Source of the DNA: Cladobotryum mycophilum
Taxonomy: Eukaryota; Ascomycota; Sordariomycetes; Hypocreales; Hypocreaceae
Assembly: GCA_036429605.1 (NCBI GenBank)
Contig: CM071589.1
Coordinates: 6,324,001 to 6,388,000 of the forward strand
Direction of reading: 5' to 3'
DNA: 64,000 bases
A program made the translations under genes and the position numbers. The notes under the pieces are model-generated. The model was not told the DNA's origin. It did no database searches and was given only the letters and a program-made list of their open reading frames with translations. This document shows, in pieces, positions 33,629 to 44,800 of this stretch (position 1 is the first letter of the stretch; each line of letters starts with the position of its first letter).

Positions 33629-35563
33629 ATGACTGGCAAATCATCCCCCACGTCACCTGAATATCCGGAACCCGAGGCCGGCAAAACTTCAACCACCACC
33701 ACCACCACCATCACCACCACTACGCACGAGATCAAACAACAACGTGCATCGTCCAAGACCAAGCCTCCAACCTCGCCTGCGGTCAATTCTTTGGTAGCCG
33801 TCGCTGCGGCCGCCCAGCGAGTGTCGCTACCACCAAAAGCCAAGGCCGGCGCAGCCGCATCGCAACCCGCAGCTGTCGCCGTCGCCGTCGCCCCTCCACA
33901 ACCGGCCCTACCTCGCATCTCTCTGCCTCCCATCGACAAAATGGCCATGTCAACAGTCATCAGCCCCAATCCCATGCCGGAGCAGCAGCCCAAGCTGTCA
34001 ATGACGTCCAAGGAATGGGTCATTCCCCCGAGACCGAAGCCGGGGAGGAAGCCTGCCACCGACACGCCCCCGACAAAGCGCAAAGCTCAAAACCGTGCGG
34101 CCCAGAGAGCGTTCCGAGAGCGGCGCGCAGCGAGAGTCGGCGAATTGGAAGAGTTGCTGGACGAGCAGAAGAAGACGCAGGACGACAAGGAACATGAGCT
34201 CACCCAAAAAATACGAGACTTGGAAATGGAGGTCCAATCGTTTAGGTCCAGGTGCCTGCTGCTGGAGAGCATGCTCGAACGAGAGCGACAGGAACGTATG
34301 CGCGCGGAGATGCAGGCTGAAACGCTGGGGCGTCGCCATGGTCAGAGCTCCTTTCGAAACGACAGCATAAGCTCCATGCCCCATCCGACATTCAATCAAC
34401 ATCAACTTCAAAATCAACCAAGACGTAGCCTCCCGGATGAGCGCCTGACCCAGCAACAGGCGTCCAGGCACTTTTCCATCTCACAAATCATTACCCCTCC
34501 CGAAATAGTAGATGCCCAATCCCCTCACGATGTATCCGACGCTCCCCTTACGTGTGGTAACTGCTCTCCTACGGGCCGCTGTGCCTGCGCCGAAGAAGTG
34601 CTTGCATCGGTCGTCTCTGGATGCGGCAAATGCGGCTTTGGCACATCATGCATGTGCCTGAATGAGGCTGCGCAACAAACGAATCAGATTCAGGACCTAA
34701 AGCGTCCGGCGTCACCCTCGGGTCAAATGTCTGACGAGAAGCGGCACCGGCCTGGTGCAACCGCCATCGAACCAGAAACGGACTTTACAACCATGTTCTC
34801 TAAGAAGCCAGCTACTACATCATCACAACCACCATCAATCATGTCGCAGCTTCCTTCTGCAGATTCAATGTCCTTCAGGGATGGTTGTGGATTCTGCAAG
34901 GACGGAACTTACTGCGTTTGCGCCGAAGAGGCTGCAATGGCCACACCGGCTATGACGCCCACGGACACACCATCAGCTCCCCCTCTCCCTCCTAGACAGA
35001 CACGTACGCCGCCTCCATCTGAGAATGATGTTCAGCCGCCTATGGCAATGGAGATGACCGCCGACGGTGCAGTCAAGTTGCCCCGTCGGAAGCCCAAAAC
35101 CCAAGTCAAAGACGCATCCTCTCGCGGCGGCTGCGGTCCTAATGGGCCGGGCACCTGCGCACAGTGTCAAGCCGACCCCAAGTCCGGTCTCTTCTGTAGA
35201 CTCATGGCCGCCAACTTTGGTCGCGAGCAGGGCAAATCGGGAGAAGGCGGCGGCGGCTGCTGCGGCGGCAAAGGCCCCGGGGGAGGATGCTGCAAGTCCG
35301 CACCCAAGCAAGAAAAGATTACCCTGCCCAGCCTGCCCAGCCTGGGGCTAAGCTGCGCGGAAGCATACCAGACCCTATCAAGTCATCGCAACTTTGAAAA
35401 GGCAGCCGATGACATTGGATCCTGGCTGCCCAAGCTAAAGGCCACGCCAAAGGGCGATCCCCGAACAACGGCGCAGTCAGGCAGGATGCCCATCGAAGTA
35501 GAGGCAGCGAGTATTATGAGCGTATTAAAGGAGTTTGATATTCGATTCGGGAGAGATTGCTGA
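33629..35563 (+). CDS. hapX: HapX, CCAAT-complex-associated bZIP iron regulator
   Basis: Master regulator of iron homeostasis. It binds the CCAAT-binding complex and represses iron-consuming genes under starvation, while activating iron-storage genes under excess. Single exon, 644 residues. The 15-residue HAP4-like CCAAT-complex contact KEWVIPPRPKPGRKP is at 128-142. The bZIP basic region KRKAQNRAAQRAFRERR (150-166) and a heptad coiled coil follow to about 230. Four cysteine-rich clusters, the proposed Fe-S sensing elements, are visible: CGNCSPTGRCAC (309-320), CGKCGFGTSCMC (332-343), CGFCKDGTYCVC (420-431), and GCGPNGPGTCAQCQ near 500. A Gly/Cys-rich GGGCCGGKGPGGGCC stretch follows. Domain order matches known HapX exactly. 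Ala/Thr-rich low complexity precedes the HAP4 motif. An A6 run in the coding region is intact. Confidence 0.95.
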   Translation: MTGKSSPTSPEYPEPEAGKTSTTTTTTITTTTHEIKQQRASSKTKPPTSPAVNSLVAVAAAAQRVSLPPKAKAGAAASQPAAVAVAVAPPQPALPRISLPPIDKMAMSTVISPNPMPEQQPKLSMTSKEWVIPPRPKPGRKPATDTPPTKRKAQNRAAQRAFRERRAARVGELEELLDEQKKTQDDKEHELTQKIRDLEMEVQSFRSRCLLLESMLERERQERMRAEMQAETLGRRHGQSSFRNDSISSMPHPTFNQHQLQNQPRRSLPDERLTQQQASRHFSISQIITPPEIVDAQSPHDVSDAPLTCGNCSPTGRCACAEEVLASVVSGCGKCGFGTSCMCLNEAAQQTNQIQDLKRPASPSGQMSDEKRHRPGATAIEPETDFTTMFSKKPATTSSQPPSIMSQLPSADSMSFRDGCGFCKDGTYCVCAEEAAMATPAMTPTDTPSAPPLPPRQTRTPPPSENDVQPPMAMEMTADGAVKLPRRKPKTQVKDASSRGGCGPNGPGTCAQCQADPKSGLFCRLMAANFGREQGKSGEGGGGCCGGKGPGGGCCKSAPKQEKITLPSLPSLGLSCAEAYQTLSSHRNFEKAADDIGSWLPKLKATPKGDPRTTAQSGRMPIEVEAASIMSVLKEFDIRFGRDC

Positions 35564-36994
35564 GGGGTTGGATCTCCCCCTCCCCCTTTACCTTTCTCGT
35601 TTTTTTTTCGCTCTTTCGGTAAGGATTTGCTAGCAGTTTTTATAGATGACGTTTACATCTTTATGGGCCCGTTTCTTTTTTTAAAAACAAAAAAGTTCTT
35701 TTGTGTATTATACCCGTGTTCTTATGGGGGGAGGGGGAAGGGGGGCCACAGTGGAACGGTGTGTGCCGAAAATGGGGTTTTTTTTGGTTGGTCTGTATTT
35801 ATTATTAGATGACAGAAAACGTTGATGCATTTGCATTGCATATTTTTTTTATTTTTTTATTTTTTACCTTAGATTACCTTTGTAGGTAGTACTGTTCTGA
35901 ACCTGTTTGCCAAGTCCTGTGCTATTCTCGATTGATGATTCGTAGAAGGGGGTGTGTCCGTCAGATGTGAGCGCAACTTGCCATGATGTGATTATGCTTG
36001 AAACCCATTGCCACGTTTACACTCATGCAATCAATATTCCATGCCCCCCCCTTTGCTGCGTTTGTCACATCAAGTAAGAGAAATCAAAACATGCAATATA
36101 ATCTCGATTCACTTTACCCCTTGTATGCCAGCATTACCCATTCCACTTCCCCTCATCTGTTTACGTGGCGACCCATATTCCCAATTCATTGTTCAAAAAC
36201 TCCCCTCTAGGTTAAACCACCCACCCGTCCACCTCATTCAGTCCATTCATCCCCTTTTTCAAACAAAGGTTCCCACAACCATCAACACCGAAAAGAAAGA
36301 AAGCAGGAAAAAAAGAGAAAACAAAAAGAGGCAACACTCGCGACCCTCCATCTAGCACCCAAGTAAACAAAAAAAAAGCCACATAATATATATCCCCCCC
36401 TCCCCCCCATGGGCCTCCCGCGTATTCACCGAAAACGTACATGCAGAAAATTGAGGCGAGCTGAGCAGTTTCCCTCTCCCGCCGCAACACGGGCGCACAA
36501 GTTAGATGGAAAACAGGGGGGTAACAGACAAAACGCCAACGTGTACGGAAATGCGTGGATGATTAGTGGAAGATACAAGCCCGCCTCGTCGGCATATAAC
36601 GTGATACCGCATAGCTGTACTATGAGGAGGGTCGCTATTCATAGGATAGGTTTGAACCCAGGAAGCCGGGCTGCGGTGAATGGACGTGTATTTTCGTAGA
36701 TTAGGATTTGGTGTGGTTACATGAGTGAGTTGTGGCGGTTACAGCCTTGTTTGTACAGATCTTGTGATGATGCATGTAACCGCGCAGTGTATGCATATGG
36801 GAGTGAATTGTGATCAGGTGAATCGTTACCCATTCATCTGCCAACACAGCTCAGTACATTTCATCCTCCGTCTTCCTCTTCCACCGACTATTTCAAGTCC
36901 AACCAAGTTTTGACATCTTTCCGTACAGCATAGTACAGTACAACGACGTGGAACAAGGACCTCCAAAAGAATCTTGCCAACGCACACTAGAACC
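35564..36994. other. Spacer between HapX and FtsJ-type gene
   Basis: HapX 3' untranslated region followed by poly-T, G-rich and C-rich low-complexity tracts (around 35650-35880 and 36390-36415), then the upstream region of the FtsJ-type gene. No frame with family support. Confidence 0.45.
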
Positions 36995-38149
36995 ATGTCG
37001 ACCTCTGAAACGGCCATGCCGGCTTCTCCTGGCGCAGAAGCGGGAGCTTCTTCAGAGGCCACGGCCTCCCATGGCTCCATCGTGAAGCAATTCCTCCTGG
37101 ACAACTCTCCAGAATTCAAGCGTCTAGCCGAATTGCGGCAGAGGGTAAGACTGAGACGTGTTCACCGATTATGCATCTGCGGCTCATGTTGCTAACTCAA
37201 TTTGCAGGGATGGGAGAATCAGGAAGGCGATGTGTATTTCCAGCGGCAAAGAGCGTCGGCTGATACCGCGAGTCGAAAAAACGCAGAGTTCTTCTATGGC
37301 TTGATGCAAAGAATTGGAACCGAAATGGGGCGAGCTACGGGGGCTCTAAAAATCACAACGAAGCCGTCTCATCATGTCAACATCTTGGACACTTGTATGG
37401 CGCCAGGTGGTTTTCTTGCGATAGTGATGAAGTTGAATCCTGGGGCCAAGGCCGTGGGGTTTAGTCTATCGCCAGAAGAAGGAGGACACGAAGTCTTGCT
37501 GCCGTTGAAGTCCAAGGTGAAATTCACCCCTGCGGACGTCACCATGTTCGCTGCAGATATGGGGTTCACAGACATCCCGGCGGAGCACCCTGACGCCCAG
37601 AAATTCGTTGTACAGCGTCAGATCCATGCTGAGCAGAAATTTGACCTCGTCGTCTGCGATGGACAGGTTCTCCGGACTCACCCCCGGGCGGCATATCGAG
37701 AGTGGGAGACACGACGCCTAGCCACCACGCAACTGACCATGGGTCTCGATCATGTTGTGGCTGGCGGAACCATGGTTATGCTCCTGCACAAACTGGAAGC
37801 CTGGAATACTGTTGACCTGTTGTATACCTTTAGCAAGTTTTCCTCAGTGCAAACTTTCAAATCAAAAATAGGCCATGCAACGCGGTCATCGTTTTACATG
37901 GTCGCAACCAACATTCAACCCCAGACCCTGCAGGCAAGACAGGCTGTAGAAAGATGGAAGAAGCACTGGAAGGTGGCAACATTCGGATCGAACGAGGAAT
38001 GCCAGAGTACATTTCGTGAGACGGATGTCGCAGCGGAGCAGATGGTTGCGGAGTTTGGACGGGATCTAGTGAGACTCGGCAAGGGAATTTGGGAGATACA
38101 GGCCGATGCCCTCGAAAAAGCGCCGTTTATCAAGCCTCGTCAAGCATGA
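36995..38149 (+). CDS. FtsJ/RrmJ-type SAM-dependent methyltransferase
   Basis: Predicted ribose 2'-O-methyltransferase-like protein; the RNA target is unknown. Exons 36995-37144 and 37208-38149, 363 residues, with intron GTAAGA..TTGCAG. The FtsJ fold is shown by NILDTCMAPGGFLAIVMKLNP (motif I with the PGG loop, about 118-138), the acidic FDLVVCDGQ segment (about 210-218) and GGTMVMLLHKLEAW, which carries the lysine expected late in the K-D-K-E set. An N-terminal low-complexity A/S/G stretch precedes it. The fungal family with this arrangement is annotated only as FtsJ-domain proteins, so I give no symbol. An A6 run inside the coding sequence is intact. Confidence 0.83.
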
Positions 38150-41100
38150 CGGATGAGACGAGGCGCGCCGAGACAGCATAGCATGAGACCATCTTCTTTG
38201 GTGACGAGATGCAGCTGCAGGATGCCACGACAGTCTCGTAACCTGTAGTATCGAGTAGAAACAAGGGGACTTTTTTCGTGTCCTTTGATGAATGTTAGTG
38301 GTCACGGCCATGAACGGTGCTCCAACCTAGTGCATGCTATGTCGCTGGCCTGCGGCTGAAATAAGCTGTGAGAGCCAACCAAAACAGGAACTTGGGATGA
38401 TTTTGTTTCGGAAGCATAACCGTAGGTTCGCTAGAGCCAAGCCCACATTTTCCTTTGTCTCTGTGACTCCCGCCTGTTACACCGCTTGGCGCGTGGTAAT
38501 GATTGTTTGCTGTATCGTATCATGTATGTCTGTCTGTATGTCTGAAATGTTACAGGTCGAGAGGTGCTGGAAAGAAGGTGTAGAGAAGAGCTGCAGAAGA
38601 GGCAGAGAAGAAAGTCCATAAAGGTGGCACGGGATCAAAAGTGCAGGTGATCAATCATGTGATACCACCACAGAGGGAAGATCTTTTGTGGGTGAGGGAA
38701 GGAGTAAGTGTGGGCGAAGAGAGAGTGTGAGTGGAAGGTATCAAATATGGGTACATTGTGAAGTGGTGTAGAGACGTATGGGATGACAAGTACTCTCCAC
38801 CAACCACAGAGCAGAGTACACACACAAGACGCATACAGAGACGCACGCGCGAGTACGAGCAAGAAGAATGCGCATACACAGACATGCGACTTGCGATATT
38901 ACGGAGTGCTTGACTGCATGTACGGAGTACTCCTAGCCATGTACTTGTTCCTTCGTGCTTTCAAAGCAGCAGCAGCTCGCTTGCTCATGTCAGGCGACGC
39001 GACACCACTCTGAACGCCCAGACACCAATAACACGGCAAAGCCGCAGCGTCAGCAAACCTCACGGATGGCAAGTTTGAAGAGAGAGAGAGGCCACAACCG
39101 CGATATGTCGAAACTATTGGCTGAGAACGCTGGCCTCGGCCGTTGTCGTTGTCGTGGTCGGGTGCTAGAGAACGCAGATGGGAGGGGCGTCTGTATTGGG
39201 GGGCGTCTCGCGTTTTCGGGGGGTGTTGGGCCTGGCGGATGATTGGGCCCTGCTGGGGTGAGCTGGCACACTCGCCTCTCGTCTGCCGCATGGCGTGGAG
39301 CACTCGGATTGGCTGAAGCTGGGGACCTTTCGTGGTGGACATGGATTGGGCAAGTGGATGTGATGGGCTGCGAATGGCTCCCAGGGGCTTTGGAGGTATG
39401 CCATGCCAAATGCAATGCATGATGCACTGCCAACTCATCAGCCTTTTCTCGGCCGGTGGGAATGGAGGGAACGGGGGTGAGACCATCCACGAGAAGGCGA
39501 CTAAGAGGCTGGCAAGGGCTGGCATGAACACACACTCACTCACTCACTCGCTCGCTCGCTCACATCTTGCTTTTCGAGTCACCACCCATCCATGCAGCAA
39601 GAATTGCTTCTTTTAGCAAGTATGTACTGCACCTTGTCTGTGTACTCGGTATGTGCGAAAGAATTCATGTGGGCAGCCTGTTTTCTTCGTCTCCTCGTAT
39701 CGTACATGGAAGTATCACGTAGTATGCGCTACTGAAGGGGGACAAGATTTATAGAAAATACCGCTTTGGTCAGGCAATCGGTAGGGTTATTGCCATCCAT
39801 GATGTGAGTGAGTGGGAAGTGGGAGGGTGTAGTGGAATGGGCAATGACAGGTCCGTATATCATGCGCTCTTTGTGTGTGAATTTTCTTTCTTGTGCGAAT
39901 CTTGAGCCGCTGCCGTTGCCGTTGCCACCATTACCAACCACCACCAGCATCTCATCATTAATCTTTATTTGTGTTTCGAAAACTATCCAGACCATCTTTC
40001 CATCCCTCCAGCTATACACACTGTATAGAATTATCTGTCCTTTTTTTCTATTCTGTCTGCTGGATATTTTACTCACCGTTTGAATTGGATGGATGCGACA
40101 CGTTGACCGACCTCACTGTCGCAGGCGCTAGACAATTCGCCCAGGGCCAACTAACAGCGGCCTTTGCTCTTCTACACCGTATAGTACCTACAAAATAAAG
40201 CAACACCTCAGCAACTAAGCAAAAAAAGGACAACACACTGAACAAAGACCGAGGCAAATAGAAAAATTACAAACCACGTAGGAGAAGAGAGAGTACGAGA
40301 GGGCACAAAAAAAAGAACACAAAAATAGGCCCATGAATGGCCAAGTCTGATCCAACCCAGCCTGGTCCCGACATTTATAATGCTAGTAACTCATCCATGC
40401 TTGGGGTGAGGTGTACGTACAACTGTCAACGCAACAGGGCACCTGCACCACCATCCTCACTGCTGGGGTCCACCTTCAACGAAGCTCCAGGGCGCAATCA
40501 AGGGCTTCTATTGGGGACAGACAGTTGGGAGAACCACTGCTAGGGGGTTCCAAGGCCCTTACACAGGCTATAGTAGCATCGCATTGCCGCCTTCAGTGCC
40601 TACAGTGGGTGTACATCCAGTGGGCGTATCATCTGGTGGGGCGCCCGACTGGGAATAGCGCCCTAAAATTACCTGCGACCTTACTTTTGCAAGTACGGAC
40701 GGAGTATGGGCTCTTGCCATCCACCCACTACCAGTAACCAACCTGGCACTTGAAGTACCCCACGCTTGGCTTTTGTGCTGTGTGCTGCTGCTGCTGCTGC
40801 TGCTGTGCCTTACAGACAGACATACGACGACGACGAGGACGACGAGCATCCATTTGGCCATCGTCTTGCTTCTTTTTGCTTCTTGCTTAGCTGCCCGTGT
40901 GTTGGCCAAACCAAAAGAAGACCCAAGCAGCAGACTAGAGGACGGACGCAGACCAGAGCAAAGCAAACTCTCATCTCACACTCCCTCACTCCTCACACCC
41001 CTCACACTCCCCCCATCAACCCATCAACCATCAACCCCATCGACAACCAACCTACCTACCTGTATCTTCCATCCCGCCGCTTGCTTGGGCCCTTTTTCTC

Positions 41101-41898
41101 CAACCTTTTCTCTTTTCTTGGATCTCCGATCGCAATCCCCTACATAACGTTAGCTCGACACAGCTTGCCTCCTGCTACTACTGCTGCATCCTCTCTCTCG
41201 CCAGTCTCAGATCTGAACGTTGAATATTGGGATATTTTTCTCACGTCGGAACTGGCCCTGTGCCAGAGTTCCATATCCATCCATCCACCCATCCCTACCA
41301 CCTACGGAGTACTACTACTACTACCCATACACCTCTTCTACCCGCAGCCTCCACTTTCTTCCTCCAAAGGCAAACCCCTCCAAACAACGGGCGGCTCCGT
41401 TCAAGAAACTTCGATAACTACCTTACCTGCACCAGCAATCAGCACCGGCACCAGCACCTGCAACCAACATTAAGCAACCTGCACCTCTGCTCTATCTACT
41501 TACCTACTGACCTACCTACCTTGCCTACCTACTCAATCCTCGACCTTTTTAGATCTCTTCTGATCTTGCGTGGAACGAGCGGTGACGTTTCTTCTCTCTA
41601 TTCTCTTCTCTTTTGATACCCTCAACTCTACTACTCTCGAGTCGCCGTTGAAACAGCTCCTCGGTAGCTTCAAACAAAAACTCTTTTTTCTCTTATCCTG
41701 TTCGAGCCACACACCAAAGAGGGCTTCGATCACTGCATATTCTTTTATCCACTTTCTTCTCTATGGGAGCAGCACTACTATGAATCCCGTTTCCATGCAA
41801 CGCTCTCACTCATCTCCAGTCTGCATTAAAACCCCCCACGTACGTTTCCGTGCTTTGGCTGATGCTTCTGGAACTGAGTTTGTTGTGTTCGTGTACTG
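38150..41898. other. Long non-coding spacer with pyrimidine-rich leader
   Basis: About 3.7 kb. The left half holds the 3' end of the FtsJ-type gene and simple repeats: CACT/CGCT tetranucleotides near 39533-39562 and a (CTG)7 run at 40784-40805. From about 40970 to 41760 the plus strand is C/T-rich with many ACC/CTACC steps, typical of a long fungal 5' leader of the following large gene. None of the open frames (for example 38899-39543, 40766-41473) shows a family pattern. Confidence 0.45.
40784..40805 (+). repeat. (CTG)7 microsatellite
   Basis: Seven CTG triplets in the spacer upstream of the large Sel1-like gene; non-coding as far as I can see. Confidence 0.85.
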
Positions 41899-41899
41899 A
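41780..41899 (+). promoter_or_regulatory. Upstream ORF overlapping the start of the large gene
   Basis: A 39-codon frame starting ATGAATCCCG ends in TGA whose A is the A of the downstream ATG (TGATG). Such stop-start overlap could permit reinitiation or dampen translation. Alternatively this segment is a first exon with donor GTACGT near 41840, but I found no acceptor that keeps phase. Confidence 0.35.
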
Positions 41900-44800
41900 T
41901 GTTTCCTCCCACTACCACAGCCGTGTCACCCACGGTTGCGCACAACTCGAGATCTCCAACCCCATCCTCGGAGAACCATGAGGACGCACAGCGACCAAAG
42001 CGATACGACAGCCCTTCTCGATCCTCGGACGTCGCGCCGTCTCATGTCTCGACTCATAGCCAGACCCAGACGCAACCCCAGCCCCAGCCCCAGCCTGCGA
42101 CCCAGACTCTAGCTATCCGCCTCAGCGACGATGTTGGCCGCCGCCGTCACTCGCGGCATCAATCGCCCATGGCTTCTCGCAACAAAGCCATCGTAGCACA
42201 GGCAACCTTGCCCAACTCGAGCAATACACGACACGGTTCAGGTTATCGTCCCATGACCCCAGGCAGCGCTGCTGGTGAAGCGACGACATTACCCTCGAAA
42301 TACCACAAAAAGCCCCTCCTACAAGATGTTTCTCTTTATACAAATACGCATTTGGTTCGAGATAGTGACAACACCACGCTCGAAGAGCTCGCTCATATCG
42401 TACGATTATCCAAGTACCAAGAGCGCAAGCGCGCAAACACTAGGATCCGCCTGCAGAGAAGTCTAATTTCGACGGCTTTGAGTGCCCGCTTGACGCGGTG
42501 CGGAGAAATGGCCCATCGATACTTGGTCGAGAACTTCCGCAAGGACGATAAAGACAATTTTGCTACCTTGTACAATGCTATACATGATGTGCGAAAGAGC
42601 TGTGATGAGCTCCGGCGGTACGCCCTTTTGGAACCCGAGCTTGAGTCTTTGTCTTCTGCTGCTTTGGGATCGTCCGAGAGCTTGGATACTCCTACTAACT
42701 CTACAGTTGGTGCTGGTCCTCTGAGGTCCATCACCCCGTTCTTGCATGACATTTCGGCATCAGCTAGGGAAACATTCATCGACTTCCTCAATCAGATTCG
42801 TACAAACCCAGAGTACCTTGCTACTCGAATATGCTCCCTTACCAGTACCGAGTTGAAGGAATTTCTAACCTTTCATAAGGGCTTGGAACCCGTCGAGTCA
42901 GTCCTTCCGTTCCATGCTCGGCCGCCAAACCGTCCTCACGCAAGTGCGTCTGGTCGAGCTAACGCCAACTCCGATATTGACCGGGTCTTGTCGTTCCAGC
43001 GACATGATCCCTTATCAATCCTCATCCATGCTTGCTTTGCCAACTCCGCAGGACCCGACAGCTCTGAAGATCAGAGACGGACCGAAGTCTGGGCGACGGT
43101 CTTGGCGAAGCTGATTGCGGAGCCAAAGTCTACCGGAGAGCATTTCTTGATTTGTGTCCTGAACATCTGGACTGCCATGCGTGATTGGTCCGGCAAGTCA
43201 AACATGGAATGGTATCTGATGAAAATCCTCGAGGACGGAGCATTCCTTCTTGACCGTGCCGAAGACCAGCATGGCACTAGATTCAATGTCTCTGACTGGG
43301 ATCGTTCCGACGAAATCGCCGCCAAAGATTTCTACGAAAAGGCAGTGAATGATCTATTTGAACTAGTTGATGACGAGGATGCGACCGGAATCCCAGAAGG
43401 TCTCCTGGAACTCGGAAATGCCATCCTGAGCAAGCTCGAGGACAAGTATGCCGAGAACACCTCCAAGTGGCTTGTTTGGAGGTGTCTCTTCTTTGTCTTC
43501 CTCGTCGGGGTAATCATCCACCCTGAATACTATGGCATGCTGGCTGAGTATCACATCACCCCCTATGCCCGGGAGAAGATTCTCAAAAAGGTTGCCATGA
43601 AAGCCCATGAATACGTTTCTAGCATGTGGAGCGGAAAACCCTCGGCTACTTGTGTGCCCGTTAATATCCCACCCAAGATTAAGGGACACGTGGAAAATAT
43701 CCTTACCAGGTTCCAGGGATCCCATTCCAAGATTCCAGCTGCTAAGCTGCTACCTGCGAGGTCCATCACGTCCCTGAGAGAGACCGTCGAGGTCCGCCCA
43801 TACTTGGTCATCAGCCCTGCTGATCTGCTGACGTTGGTGAACGCTCTCTTCCCCGAGAAGCGACTAACTGCCGGCATACGTTCAGGCCCAGCTTCTATTG
43901 CTATCTCCATGGCCAGTCATAATAACCATAGGAACTTTGACACTGCGTCCATTATCAGCACAACTGCAGGTTCCATTTTCAGCGAACCAACTAATCGCGA
44001 CTCCATATATGACACCATAACTCCCCAACGCTATTCTCCTCCTGCCAATGACCCCGATGATCCACCGGGGCCCAAGGACTATGAGGATGATGGCATACGC
44101 CTCAGGCTGGCGCTACATGAAATCAAACAAAACCTCGGACCAGATGTCCTGCGTGGATCATGCCACCCATGCGCCGAGAGGTGGGTAGTCCTCTTCATCT
44201 CACCAGACGGGAAAAGTTTATCGACGACGATGACTTATGACCCCGACGATGAGCTGGAAGACGAGGAGAACTCCTCTAGCACCGACACAGACGACGATGA
44301 TGGCGTGAAAAGACCCGAGCTCGATAAAGATTATCACCAACTTCGAAACTCGATCCTCAAGCTCGTTGAAGATTATGAGATTCCACGCAGTCTGGAACCT
44401 GAGCGTGGGCGAGCCCAGCTCAGTAACCGAGCATCCGGGTTGAAAAAGTACACTTCAAAGAACAAAATCATCACACCGGAAAAGACAATGGCAAGCCGAA
44501 ATCCGTACCGCAGACAGCTCAGCGAGACCAGCACTGCCACCTTAGATTCTGTGCTCAAGTCGAAGCCTGAAGAATCCGAGCCTGTCCTGATTACCATGCT
44601 CAAGGCCGCTTCTTCCCAATCCAAGGCGCAGTCTGACTTTGTCTCTGCGCACATGTACTGGAAGACGTTGAACCAACTCACTGCTTTGGGTTCAAGCTCC
44701 CTTCGCCAGGACGGGTTCGCGGCTCTGATCAATATCTTGGCCAGAGGCCCCAGAGACGCTATCCGTCGCTCGGCATCAGCCATCGAGGACTATGATGCGT

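Noticed and set aside
33376..34083. A 235-codon minus-strand frame across the HapX start
   Set aside because: Gly/Val/Ala-rich antisense of the low-complexity HapX N-terminus.
40766..41473. A 235-codon plus-strand frame
   Set aside because: Pro/Ser/Thr-rich translation of a CT-rich leader with non-ATG-like context and no domain; treated as 5' untranslated sequence.
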